From NCBI GenBank assembly GCA_944325035.1, contig CALUYM010000003.1:96543-160542 (forward strand): a DNA stretch of 64,000 bases, given 5' to 3'. Origin of the DNA: an uncultured Anaeroplasmataceae bacterium. GTDB taxonomy: Bacteria; Bacillota_I; Bacilli_A; Acholeplasmatales; Anaeroplasmataceae. This document shows positions 50,302-60,000 of this stretch, piece after piece. Made by a program: the position numbers and the translations under genes. The notes beneath the pieces were generated by a model, which did not search any database, was not told the origin of the DNA, and saw nothing but the letters and a program-made list of their open reading frames with translations. Position 1 is the first letter of the stretch. Each line of letters opens with the position of its first letter.

Positions 50302-53203
50302 CTTCCTGTTTTAAAGCTTCAAATAAGCTTCTAAGACGAATTTTAACGGCTCCTAAATTCGTTATTTCATCAATTTTAATTTGCGTATAAATTTTACCAT
50401 TTTTTTCTAAGATATCTTTTGTTTCATCAGTAGTAATAGCATCTAATCCACAACCAAATGAGACTAATTGAACTAAATTCATATCTTTTTCATGGATAAT
50501 ATGTTTTGCGGCTGCATAAAGACGAGCATGATATGTCCATTGATTTAAAACATTTACATCAAACTTATCTACTTGGTAAGCAATACTTTCTTCAGTTACA
50601 ATTGCAGCACCAAAACTTGCAATTAGTTTATCGATACCATGATTAACTTCTGGATCAACATGATATGGACGACCAGCCAAAACGATAATTTCTCTTCCTT
50701 CTAATCGAGCTTTAGTAATAATTTCTAGTCCTTTATTTTGAATATCATGCAAGTGATTATTATAAGCTTCAAAAGCATTGTCAACAGCCTGATGTATTTC
50801 TTTCTTTTTGATATCCTTGAAATATTTATTTAAAACTTGATAAATATTTTTTTCAAATAGTGTTTTATTAAATAAACACATATAATCATGGATAAAAGTT
50901 ATTTTTTCAATAGCCTTAACATTGTTTTTGATATTTTCAGGATAGTAAGCTACAACTGGGCAATTATAGTGATTATCGCCTTTTTTCTCATTGATATTAT
51001 AAGACATGCATGGATAGAAGATAGTATCTAGTCCCATATCTAATAGACGCTCAATATGACCATGTACTAATTTAGCAGGATAACAAATTGTATCGGATGG
51101 AATAGTATGTTGTCCTTTTATGAATAATTTAGCATCAGAAAACCCACTTTGATAAACTTCAAAACCAAGACTTGTGAAGAATGTATGCCAAAATGGTAAT
51201 AATTCATAGTTATTTAATACCAGAGGAATACCAATTTTCCCACGTTTTCCAGGAATTGGTTTAAAACTTGCTAATTTATCTTTAATATATTCATACAAGT
51301 TTAAGTTATTAACTTGGCTAGTCCCTTTTGAAACTGGTTTTTCACATCGATTACCACTTATAAATTTTTTACTATTAGAACCAAACGAGTTTACCGTCAA
51401 ACTGCAGTTGTTTTGACACATTCCGCAATTTACATAACGAACTTGGTGATTAAAGTTAGGAAGTTGTTCTTTTGTTAAAATACTAGAATTATGAAGTCCT
51501 AAATCTTTAGCATATAAAGCGGCTCCATAAGCTCCCATTAAACCAGCGATATTAGGACAAACAACATGTAAGTTTAATTCTCTTTCAAATGCTCTTAATA
51601 CAGCTTCATTGTGGAAAGTACCACCTTGAACTACGATATGACGTCCAAGTGATTCAACATTTGTAGCACGAATTACTTTATATATCGCATTTTTTACAAC
51701 AGAAATAGATAGTCCAGCAGAAATATTATCGATTGTCGCACCATCTTTTTGAGCTTGTTTGACAGATGAGTTCATAAAAACAGTACAACGTGAACCTAAA
51801 TCAACAGGTTTAGGTGCAAGTAAGCCCATTTTCGCGAAATCTTTTATATCATATCCTAATGCATTTGCAAAAGTTTGTAAGAAAGATCCACATCCAGAAG
51901 AACAAGCTTCATTTAAGAAAATATTTGAAATAACACCATTTTCGATTTTAAAACATTTAATATCTTGTCCACCAATATCGATAATAAAATCAACATTTGG
52001 CATAAAGTGTTTAGCAGCTCTAAAATGGGCCATTGTTTCTACTAATCCACCATCTAAATTGAATGCATTTTTTATTAATTCTTCGCCATATCCAGTAGAA
52101 GCAGCCCCAACAATATTAACATAAGGGTGTTCTTCGTAAATATTTGTTAAAATAGTTTTAAACAAATCAACTGGATTACCCTTATTTGACATATAGCTTG
52201 AATAACGAATATTTAATTCATCATCAATTAAAACAACTTTTAGGGTAGTAGAACCACTATCAACTCCTAAAAATAAAGGTTTTGTATAATTGTGAAGTGG
52301 TAAACTTTTAACATTATCTTCAGCATGACGTTTTCTAAACTCTTCAAGTTCAGATTGATTTTCGAATAATGGTTGATTAAAACTATAAATCTTGCTTGAT
52401 TTAAAATTATTAACTTTATCAATTAAATCATTGATATTATAGCTCTCTTTGGCGCAAAAAGCGGCTCCTAGTGAAACAAAATAAAGAGAATTGTCTGGAC
52501 AAATTCCTTTTAGATTTAAAGACTCATCGAAACTTCTTTGAAGTTCAGTCATAAAAGTTAGAGGGCCACCTAAATAAGCTACCTTACCTGTGATTTCTCT
52601 ACCTTGGGCTAAACCTCCAATGGTTTGATTTACAACTGCTTTAAAAATAGAGGCTGCTATATCGGATTTAGATGCGCCCTGATTTAAAAGTGGTTGAATA
52701 TCAGTCTTGGCAAATACTCCACAACGAGAAGCGATATTGTATAATTTTTCATGATTATGAGCAATGCCATTCATTTCGGTAATATCAACATTTAAAAGTG
52801 TCGCCATTTGGTCAATAAAGGCTCCAGTACCTCCAGCACATGAACCATTCATTCTTACTTCCATTCCATCAGAAAGGAATAAAATTTTAGCGTCTTCTCC
52901 ACCTAATTCAATAATACAATCGGCATCCGGGATTAATTTTTTAGCAGCAACTCTAGTAGCGTAAACTTCTTGGACAAACGTAACACCAATCCCATTGGCA
53001 ATCCCCATTCCAGCAGAACCACTGATAGAAAATTTAAAATTATCAGTTATAATTCTTTTAGTTTGAAGAGAGATTAGGGTTTCTAAAATATTTTCTTTAA
53101 TATGGGAATAGTGACGTTTATAATCTTTATAAATAATTTTATCGTCATTGTCTAAGACGACATATTTGATAGTTGTTGAACCAACATCTAGACCTAGTCT
53201 CAT
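50282..53203 (-). CDS. Double BadF/HgdC-type ATPase with DUF2229 (acyl-CoA dehydratase activase-like)
   Basis: A 973-residue protein. Two ASKHA ATPase modules are seen: the first begins LGLDVGSTTIKYVVLD and has NGSCAGGTGAFIDQM and SRCGVFAKTD; the second (about 320 on) has LGVDSGSTTLKVVLID, EACSSGCGSFLQ and GSRCTVFMNSSVKQ. These Cys bind the bridging 4Fe-4S cluster in HgdC-type activases. After them come NCGMCQNNCSLTVN and the DUF2229 region (GIPLVLNNYELLPFWHTFF). Known relatives drive ATP-dependent low-potential electron transfer. The protein points to an anaerobic lifestyle. Confidence 0.88.
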   Translation of the reverse strand: MRLGLDVGSTTIKYVVLDNDDKIIYKDYKRHYSHIKENILETLISLQTKRIITDNFKFSISGSAGMGIANGIGVTFVQEVYATRVAAKKLIPDADCIIELGGEDAKILFLSDGMEVRMNGSCAGGTGAFIDQMATLLNVDITEMNGIAHNHEKLYNIASRCGVFAKTDIQPLLNQGASKSDIAASIFKAVVNQTIGGLAQGREITGKVAYLGGPLTFMTELQRSFDESLNLKGICPDNSLYFVSLGAAFCAKESYNINDLIDKVNNFKSSKIYSFNQPLFENQSELEEFRKRHAEDNVKSLPLHNYTKPLFLGVDSGSTTLKVVLIDDELNIRYSSYMSNKGNPVDLFKTILTNIYEEHPYVNIVGAASTGYGEELIKNAFNLDGGLVETMAHFRAAKHFMPNVDFIIDIGGQDIKCFKIENGVISNIFLNEACSSGCGSFLQTFANALGYDIKDFAKMGLLAPKPVDLGSRCTVFMNSSVKQAQKDGATIDNISAGLSISVVKNAIYKVIRATNVESLGRHIVVQGGTFHNEAVLRAFERELNLHVVCPNIAGLMGAYGAALYAKDLGLHNSSILTKEQLPNFNHQVRYVNCGMCQNNCSLTVNSFGSNSKKFISGNRCEKPVSKGTSQVNNLNLYEYIKDKLASFKPIPGKRGKIGIPLVLNNYELLPFWHTFFTSLGFEVYQSGFSDAKLFIKGQHTIPSDTICYPAKLVHGHIERLLDMGLDTIFYPCMSYNINEKKGDNHYNCPVVAYYPENIKNNVKAIEKITFIHDYMCLFNKTLFEKNIYQVLNKYFKDIKKKEIHQAVDNAFEAYNNHLHDIQNKGLEIITKARLEGREIIVLAGRPYHVDPEVNHGIDKLIASFGAAIVTEESIAYQVDKFDVNVLNQWTYHARLYAAAKHIIHEKDMNLVQLVSFGCGLDAITTDETKDILEKNGKIYTQIKIDEITNLGAVKIRLRSLFEALKQEGEKNGR

Positions 53204-53398
53204 TTGAAAATTCCTTCCTTAATTAAAAATACTTATTAATTATATTGAAAATATCTAAAATTGTCAATTTAAGCACTTCGTTTTAGAAGGTACACTTCTA
53301 AAGTAAAAATCTAATATTTTTAGAAATAAATTAAATATATAATTGAGTTATTTTAAATATAACAATTAAATTTTATTTTTCGCTTACACAAATTGTTA

Positions 53399-53427
53399 TT
53401 GTAAGATATTAATAATTAAGCTATAAT
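53399..53427 (+). promoter_or_regulatory. Sigma-A type promoter for the lipoprotein gene
   Basis: TTGTAA (53399-53404), 17-bp spacer, TATAAT (53422-53427). Confidence 0.6.
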
Positions 53428-53458
53428 AAAATAAATATTTTAAAAATGAGGGATATTA

Positions 53459-55219
53459 ATGAAAAGAATTTCTAAAATTTTTTTAGTTGCTATATTTTTT
53501 ACATTGACATTAGTTTTATTTTCATGTCAATCAAAACCAAATGCTTCTGGAACTTTATCAGTGATAGAAACGACTCGTACGAGTGTTGAAATTGAAGCTA
53601 GAATTACAGATAAAGCAACAAGCGAAGATAGTCAAATTGCAACTTCTTCAGTTCAAGTTAGAGTATATTTAAAAAGTGATGGAACGCAAGCAGGTTCGGC
53701 GGCAGCTTTTAATGATTCAAGTGATGAATCGTTAGGAGAAAATGAGGCAAAAGATGTTGTGACAATCACAGGATTAAAACCTGACACTATGTATTATGCG
53801 GAACTTGTTTGTACAGTAAAATCGGAGTTGTTAACATTATCAACAATTGATTTTAAAACAACATTAACTGGGGATTCTTTAGATAACCCAATTGAAATTA
53901 AAACAGCTGACGATTTTAATAAAATCAAGAATGATTTAACTGCATATTATGTTTTAGCAAATGATATTGATTTTGCCGATGCTAATGGAGATAAAAAGGA
54001 GCATAAACCTTTATTCAGTAATAGTAGCTCATCTAAATTTACAGGAGTTTTTGATGGCCAAGGACATACTATCAAAAATTTTAAACAAAGTGATAGTCAA
54101 TCTTTCTATGGCTTTTTTGGATATCTTTCTGAAGGAGCAACAATTAAAAATGTAAACTTCGATGGAGTTAATATTGATTCAACTCGCTACAGTGATACAA
54201 CAGGTGGTATTGTAGCAGGAACGGTAAGTAGAAATGCTAGAATTGAAAATGTTCATGTAACAAATTCAACAATTAAGATTTCAACTTCAACTAGTCAAAC
54301 ATCAAGAATGAAAATTGGTGGCTTAGTAGGATTAAATGAAGGTGGAAGTATAGTTAATTGTAGTGTATCTACTACAACAATTGATATAACTGCTGCTCAA
54401 TATTTATATATTGGTGGATTAATTGGTGAAAATTCAAATACTTCAGCAACAGAAGCAGGTTTAGAGGTAGCGGATTCTTTTGCATCAACTGAAATTAAAG
54501 TTCGTTTAAGAAATGAAAGTACTTCTTTTAGTGAAAAGAAAGAGATTTTAATTATTGTTGGTGGATTTGTTGGAAATAATTTATTAGATGGATATATTAC
54601 AAATTCATATAGTGAAGGAACAATTAATGCTTCTTTCCAAATGGAATTAGACAAACAATATGATAAAAAAGAAGAAACCAGCAGCCAAAACGATGAAGAC
54701 AAAAAGCATTTTGATGAAGTTATCGATACTAGATATAATGTTGAAATAGGTGGATTTGTTGGAATGAACTCAGGTTTTATTAATAAAGTTGCTACAAGTA
54801 CAAGTATTGATTTTACATCATTTGATGCTTATGTAGTTGACTTAGGTTTAATTGCCGGAGTTATTACACCTAGTGGCCGTTTACAAAATGCTGTTGCAAT
54901 TGGTGCTAAACAACAATTTAGATTGGTACTATCTAAAGAAGATATTAAAGAAAATGAAGATTTAACTAATACATCAAGTGAAAATGTTACAATTCAAGAC
55001 CAACCAAACCCAGATGAAATCACTCGTAAATTCAATTTAGGAGTTGTTGGTCGAAATGAATCATCTAATGCAACTACAACTTACGCAGTTGCACCATCTG
55101 AAGTTAGAATGTCTATTTTAATCAATAACTATAATTTTAAAGGAACAAGTGATTCTTATGATGAATTTGGGTTAAGCGAAAGCTTATTAGACAAGATTAA
55201 TAGTTGGCTTAAAGCTTAA
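53459..55219 (+). CDS. Surface lipoprotein with GLUG-type repeats
   Basis: A 586-residue lipoprotein: signal helix with lipobox VLFSC (Cys at about 23), an N-terminal fibronectin-III-like domain (about 28-140, ending in ITGLKPDTMYYAELVC), then a repeat region. FTGVFDGQGHTIKNF, YGFFGYLSEGATIKNVNF, KIGGLVGLNEGGSIVNC, YIGGLIGEN and EIGGFVGMNSGFI are GLUG-like beta-solenoid units found in surface adhesins and peptidases. An acidic insert (QYDKKEETSSQNDEDKKHFD) breaks the repeats near 400-420. Probably an adhesin or matrix-binding protein. It has its own promoter and terminator. Confidence 0.82.
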   Translation: MKRISKIFLVAIFFTLTLVLFSCQSKPNASGTLSVIETTRTSVEIEARITDKATSEDSQIATSSVQVRVYLKSDGTQAGSAAAFNDSSDESLGENEAKDVVTITGLKPDTMYYAELVCTVKSELLTLSTIDFKTTLTGDSLDNPIEIKTADDFNKIKNDLTAYYVLANDIDFADANGDKKEHKPLFSNSSSSKFTGVFDGQGHTIKNFKQSDSQSFYGFFGYLSEGATIKNVNFDGVNIDSTRYSDTTGGIVAGTVSRNARIENVHVTNSTIKISTSTSQTSRMKIGGLVGLNEGGSIVNCSVSTTTIDITAAQYLYIGGLIGENSNTSATEAGLEVADSFASTEIKVRLRNESTSFSEKKEILIIVGGFVGNNLLDGYITNSYSEGTINASFQMELDKQYDKKEETSSQNDEDKKHFDEVIDTRYNVEIGGFVGMNSGFINKVATSTSIDFTSFDAYVVDLGLIAGVITPSGRLQNAVAIGAKQQFRLVLSKEDIKENEDLTNTSSENVTIQDQPNPDEITRKFNLGVVGRNESSNATTTYAVAPSEVRMSILINNYNFKGTSDSYDEFGLSESLLDKINSWLKA

Positions 55220-55220
55220 C

Positions 55221-55252
55221 ATTAAAAGGAATATGCTACATATTCCTTTTTT
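55221..55252 (+). terminator. Intrinsic terminator after the lipoprotein gene
   Basis: AAAAGGAATAT and ATATTCCTTTT pair across GCTAC, then T residues. Confidence 0.9.
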
Positions 55253-55339
55253 CCTAGATATATTTATGAAAGTTAAGCTTTTTGTAAATTGTCTTTTGGT
55301 ATATTTTCGTTTATAATAAGATATGAAAAAGGTGATAAA

Positions 55340-56689
55340 ATGAGTTTAATGATCTACAATTCATTAACAAATAAATTAGAAGAATTTAAAACAGTTAGAC
55401 CTGGTGTTGTAAATATGTACGTTTGTGGTCCAACTGTTTATAATTACATTCACATTGGTAATGCAAGACCAGTTATTTTTTATGATATGTTAAAAAATTA
55501 TTTAACATATATCGGTTATAAAGTAAATTACGCATCAAATATTACAGATGTTGATGATAAAATAATAAAAAAAGCGTTGGCTGAAGGAGTTAGCGAAAAA
55601 GAAATTGCAACACGCTATGAAAATTATTATCATGATAATTGTCAATCTTTAAATGCTAAACGTCCAGACTTTGTTCCACACGCTACTGAATACATAACGG
55701 ATATGATTACTTTTATTGATGGATTAATCAAAAAAGATTATGCGTACAATATTGAAGGTGATGTATATTTTCGTGTAAAGAAGTTAAAACGATATGGAAT
55801 TCTTTCAAATCAAGTTACAGAAGATTTACAAGAAGGAGCTCGAATTGATGTTTCTTCCAAAAAAGAAAGCCCACTTGATTTTTCATTGTGGAAAAAAACT
55901 GAAGATGGAATTAAGTGGGCATCTCCATTTGGCGAAGGGCGTCCAGGCTGGCATACCGAATGTGTGTGTATGATTGATCGTATTTTTAATGGTGAACAAA
56001 TTGATATTCATGGTGGTGGTATGGATTTAAAGTTTCCGCATCATGAAAATGAAATTGCCCAATCGGAAGCATTACGTCATAATAATATTGCCAATTTCTG
56101 GATGCATGTTGGTCGTTTAGATGTGCAAAAAAATAATAAATCAGGATTTGAAAAAATGTCTAAATCTTCTGGTAATATGATTTTAGTTAATGATTTTAAA
56201 ACTAAGCGTGAGTTAATGGCGTTAAGGTTTTTAATAGTAACACAACCATATCGAAATAATATTCATTACTCAGAAGAATTATTTAATCAATATTTATCAG
56301 AGTATGATAAATATGAAAGAGCATATAAACAAGCATCTCTGGCATTAGATTATAATAGAATTAATGAAGATGATATTTTAGTTGAGGATAAAGAAGAGTT
56401 CATTAGTTATATGAATCAAGATTTAAATTGTCAAAATGTTATGACCTTACTTAGTAGACTATTAAAAGAGGTAAATGTTTGCCTAAGAAGTAAGGATTTT
56501 AAAAGATTAAGCCAAAAGCTAAATATGATGAAGCAAATCTTTGATGTTTTTGGAGTTATGTTTGAATATACACCATTAACTGATGAGAATAGAAAGTTAT
56601 ATGAGTCTTGGGAAAAGGCTAAGAGTGTTAAAGATTTTGAAGAAGCGGATAAGTTACGTACAATATTAAATATGAAGGGTATTATCTAA
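55340..56689 (+). CDS. cysS: Cysteinyl-tRNA synthetase
   Basis: Class I synthetase charging tRNA-Cys. MYVCGPTVYNYIHIGNARP contains the zinc Cys and HIGH-type signature, GWHTECVCM and GGMDLKFPHHENE supply zinc ligands, and EKMSKSSGN is KMSKS. Length 449. The frame is open upstream to 55289, but the ATG at 55340 has AAGGTGAT and starts the conserved MSLMIYNSLTNK. cysE, often upstream in Bacillus, is absent. It opens the cysS-to-nusG block. Confidence 0.97.
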   Translation: MSLMIYNSLTNKLEEFKTVRPGVVNMYVCGPTVYNYIHIGNARPVIFYDMLKNYLTYIGYKVNYASNITDVDDKIIKKALAEGVSEKEIATRYENYYHDNCQSLNAKRPDFVPHATEYITDMITFIDGLIKKDYAYNIEGDVYFRVKKLKRYGILSNQVTEDLQEGARIDVSSKKESPLDFSLWKKTEDGIKWASPFGEGRPGWHTECVCMIDRIFNGEQIDIHGGGMDLKFPHHENEIAQSEALRHNNIANFWMHVGRLDVQKNNKSGFEKMSKSSGNMILVNDFKTKRELMALRFLIVTQPYRNNIHYSEELFNQYLSEYDKYERAYKQASLALDYNRINEDDILVEDKEEFISYMNQDLNCQNVMTLLSRLLKEVNVCLRSKDFKRLSQKLNMMKQIFDVFGVMFEYTPLTDENRKLYESWEKAKSVKDFEEADKLRTILNMKGII

Positions 56690-57096
56690 TGGAAGCATCA
56701 CTATATAATGGATTGGCATTAGCGTATATTGGCGATGCCGTATACGAAGTGAGAGTTAGGGAGCATGTGATGATGCGAGGATTTACGAAGGTAAATGGTT
56801 TGCATAAAGAGTCTGTTAAATATACGAAGGGCGAAGCTCAAGCATCAGTTATTCGTTATTTCAAAGATAACAATATCTTGTCGGAAGAAGAACTTGAGTA
56901 TTATAAACGTGGTCGCAATTCGAGTGTTGCTAAAGTAAGAAAAAATATTAGCAGAATTGACTACTTGGAGGGAACGGGATTTGAAGCATTATTAGGATTC
57001 CTTCACCTAGCTAAGCGATATGAGCGTTTAGATGAAATTATGAATCTTGCAATTGAATTTATAGATAAAGGAGTTGTTGTAAATGACCAAGAATAA
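56689..57096 (+). CDS. mrnC: Mini-ribonuclease III
   Basis: A 135-residue RNase III catalytic domain without the dsRNA-binding domain; in Bacillus it matures 23S rRNA. NGLALAYIGDAVYEVRVREH is the catalytic signature with Asp, and KRGRNSS and TGFEALLGFLHL are the other family boxes. The ATG overlaps the cysS stop by one base, and the end overlaps the next gene by 14 bases. Confidence 0.96.
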   Translation: MEASLYNGLALAYIGDAVYEVRVREHVMMRGFTKVNGLHKESVKYTKGEAQASVIRYFKDNNILSEEELEYYKRGRNSSVAKVRKNISRIDYLEGTGFEALLGFLHLAKRYERLDEIMNLAIEFIDKGVVVNDQE

Positions 57097-60000
57097 AGAT
57101 AATAAAGTCGAAGAAAACCTAGATAAGACTAATGGTCAAACCTCTGAAATAAAAGAAATGCTAAATGAGGGTGTTTCAGGTGAAAATCTAGATGATGCTA
57201 CAAATAATGAAAAAGTTGTAGAAGATAAATGGGGAAAACCTGCCGATATAGAAGAAGTAAAGGAAGAAACAAAATCTGATGTTATCAATGATATTAAGGC
57301 AGAACAAAAGGCTAAGCAACTTGCAGAAAAAGAACAAGAGTGGCAACGTCGTAAAGAAGAAAGAGAACGTCAAATTGCCGAAAAAAATCGTAAAAAAGAA
57401 GCAGAAAAAATAGAACATCAAAAAGAACTTCAAGCTAAAGCAGAAAAAAGAGCTATTGCTAAGTCACAAAATGAAGATGATAAACTAGTTAGAGCTGCTG
57501 AAAAACGTCGTCAAAAGATTCTTAAAAATGGAAGCCTTTCTAAAAAACTTAAGAAAAAAGCTGGAGAAATTCAAAGAATCGAAGCTAAGATTGAAGAAGG
57601 TCTTACTCAAGAACAAGTAGATAATAGAATAAATCAAGGATTGAACAACTATAAACAAAAAGGTTCAACTAAGACCATTCCGCAAATTATCTTTGGTAAT
57701 ATATTTACTCTATTTAATATCTTAATCTTTGCGATTGCAGGCTGGTTAATTTCGGTTCGTAGTATTAAAGATTTAACGTTTTTAGTCATCGTATTAGCTA
57801 ATTTAATTATCGGTATTATTCAAGAGATTTTAGCTAAAAATACAATCGATCGCCTATCTTTAATTTCAGCACCAAGTTGTGAAGTAATTCGTGACGGAAA
57901 AAAACAAGATATTAGTCTAGAAGAGTTAGTGTTAGATGATTTGTTAATTTTATCAAATGGTAGACAAATATGCTCAGACAGCATCGTGGTTGAAGGAAGA
58001 ATCGAAGTTAATGAGGCATTATTAACAGGTGAATCCGATTCAATCGTTAAAAATCCAGGTGATACATTATATTCAGGTTCTTTTGTTGTATCTGGAAACT
58101 GTATTGCTCGTGTTGATAAAGTTGGAAGCGATAATTATATTGAACAATTAACAGGTCAAGCTAAGCAATACAAGAAACCAAACTCAGAAATTTTAAAATC
58201 TTTAAAAAGAATTATTTTTGTAATGGGTATTGTTGTAATTCTATCTGGTTTAGCTTTATTTTACATTCAACATTTCAAAAATGGCTTAAGTTATGAAACA
58301 TCAGTTCGTAAAACTGCTGGAGCTATGATCGGTATGATTCCATCAGGTCTATATTTAGTTACAACTGTAGCTTTAGCTGTTGGTGTTATTCGTCTTGGTC
58401 GTAGTAATGTTTTAGTTCAAGAATTGTATTGTATTGAAATGCTTGCGCGTATAGATATATTATGTCTAGATAAAACTGGTACAATTACAGATGGTTCTAT
58501 GAACGTAAAAAATGTTATAGATTATAATGTTATTGATGGACTAACTACTAAAAATATTATTTCAGCTCTTTTAAATGCAACAAATGATAATAATATGACA
58601 AATGTTGCACTTGAACAAAAATTTGGACGTGGTAAAAGAATTAAACATACAGCCGTAATTCCTTTCTCATCACAACGTAAGTATAGTGCTGCTACCTTTG
58701 AAAAGTATGGGACTTTTGTAATCGGTGCACCAGAGTTTGTGCTAAGAGATAATTTTAGAGTCGTTCAATCTGATGTTAATCGTCAAGCAAAAGAGGGTTA
58801 TCGTGTTTTAGTTATTGCTCATACAAAAGAATCAATTGAAAATGGAGAATTACCTAATGTTACATTAGAGCCAGTTTCATTAATTTTAATTGAAGATAAT
58901 GTACGTCCAGATGCGATTGATACAATCAACTATTTTAAATCATCAGGCGTTCAAGTTAAAGTTATTTCGGGAGATAATCCGATTACTGTGTCTAAAGTCG
59001 CTGAACGTGCTGGAATTGATAATGCAGATAACTTTATCAGTTTAGATGGATTAACAGACTTAGAAGTCGTAAGAGCTGCTGCTCGTTATACAGTTTTTGG
59101 ACGTGTCAGCCCTGCTCAAAAACGTTTATTAGTTCAGACATTACAAGAATTAGGCCATAAAGTGGCTATGACAGGAGATGGTGTTAACGATATTTTAGCT
59201 TTAAAAGAAGCAGATTGTTCAATTGCCGTTGCCTCTGGTAGTGAAGCTGCTCGTAACGTTTCTCACTTAGTATTACTTGATTCAAACTTTAATTCGATGC
59301 CTAAGGTCGTAGCTGAAGGTCGTCGAGTTATTAGTAATGTTGCAAAAGTTGCTAAATTATATTTAACCAAAACTATCTTTAGTTTATTATTAGCAATCGA
59401 AGCATTGATTAGAGGAAGTTATCCGATTTCTACAAATCAATTGTTAATGATTGATTTCCTATGTATTGGTCTTCCTTCGGTCTTTTTAATTCTTGAACCT
59501 AATAACAATAAAGCACCAGAACATTTCTTGCGGACAGTAATTAAAAGTGCTGTTCCTGGCGCTGTTGCAATATTAATTCAATCGAGTTTAGTGTTTGCAC
59601 TACAAGATACAATGGATTTTTCATCACGAGTATCGTCTACAATTATTGTAATTACTGCGACATTCACTTGTATGATGGTTCTATTTGAAACATGTAAACC
59701 ATTTAATAATGTACTTCGTAAAGTGTTATTTGGTTCTGTGTTTACAGTTTTTATTTTTGCAACGCTATTCTTACCTTCATATTTTGATTTCTCACCGGTT
59801 TCTAGTACTTTTTCATATTATTCTAAAAATGAAGAGGTAATAACATGGAAAACTAAAGAAATCTCTATTTCTGAAGGTGGTTATTATACAGTTGATGGAC
59901 GCGTATTAGAAGGAATTTTTGCTAAGCAAGTTACATCACATACGGTTAGAGTAGTTAATAATCGATTAGTTATTGATGATACACCTACTGATTATCCACC

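Noticed and set aside
57188..57433. Minus-strand ORF rich in Phe and Leu opposite the P-type ATPase
   Set aside because: It is the complement of the Lys/Glu-rich coiled coil, a typical shadow frame.
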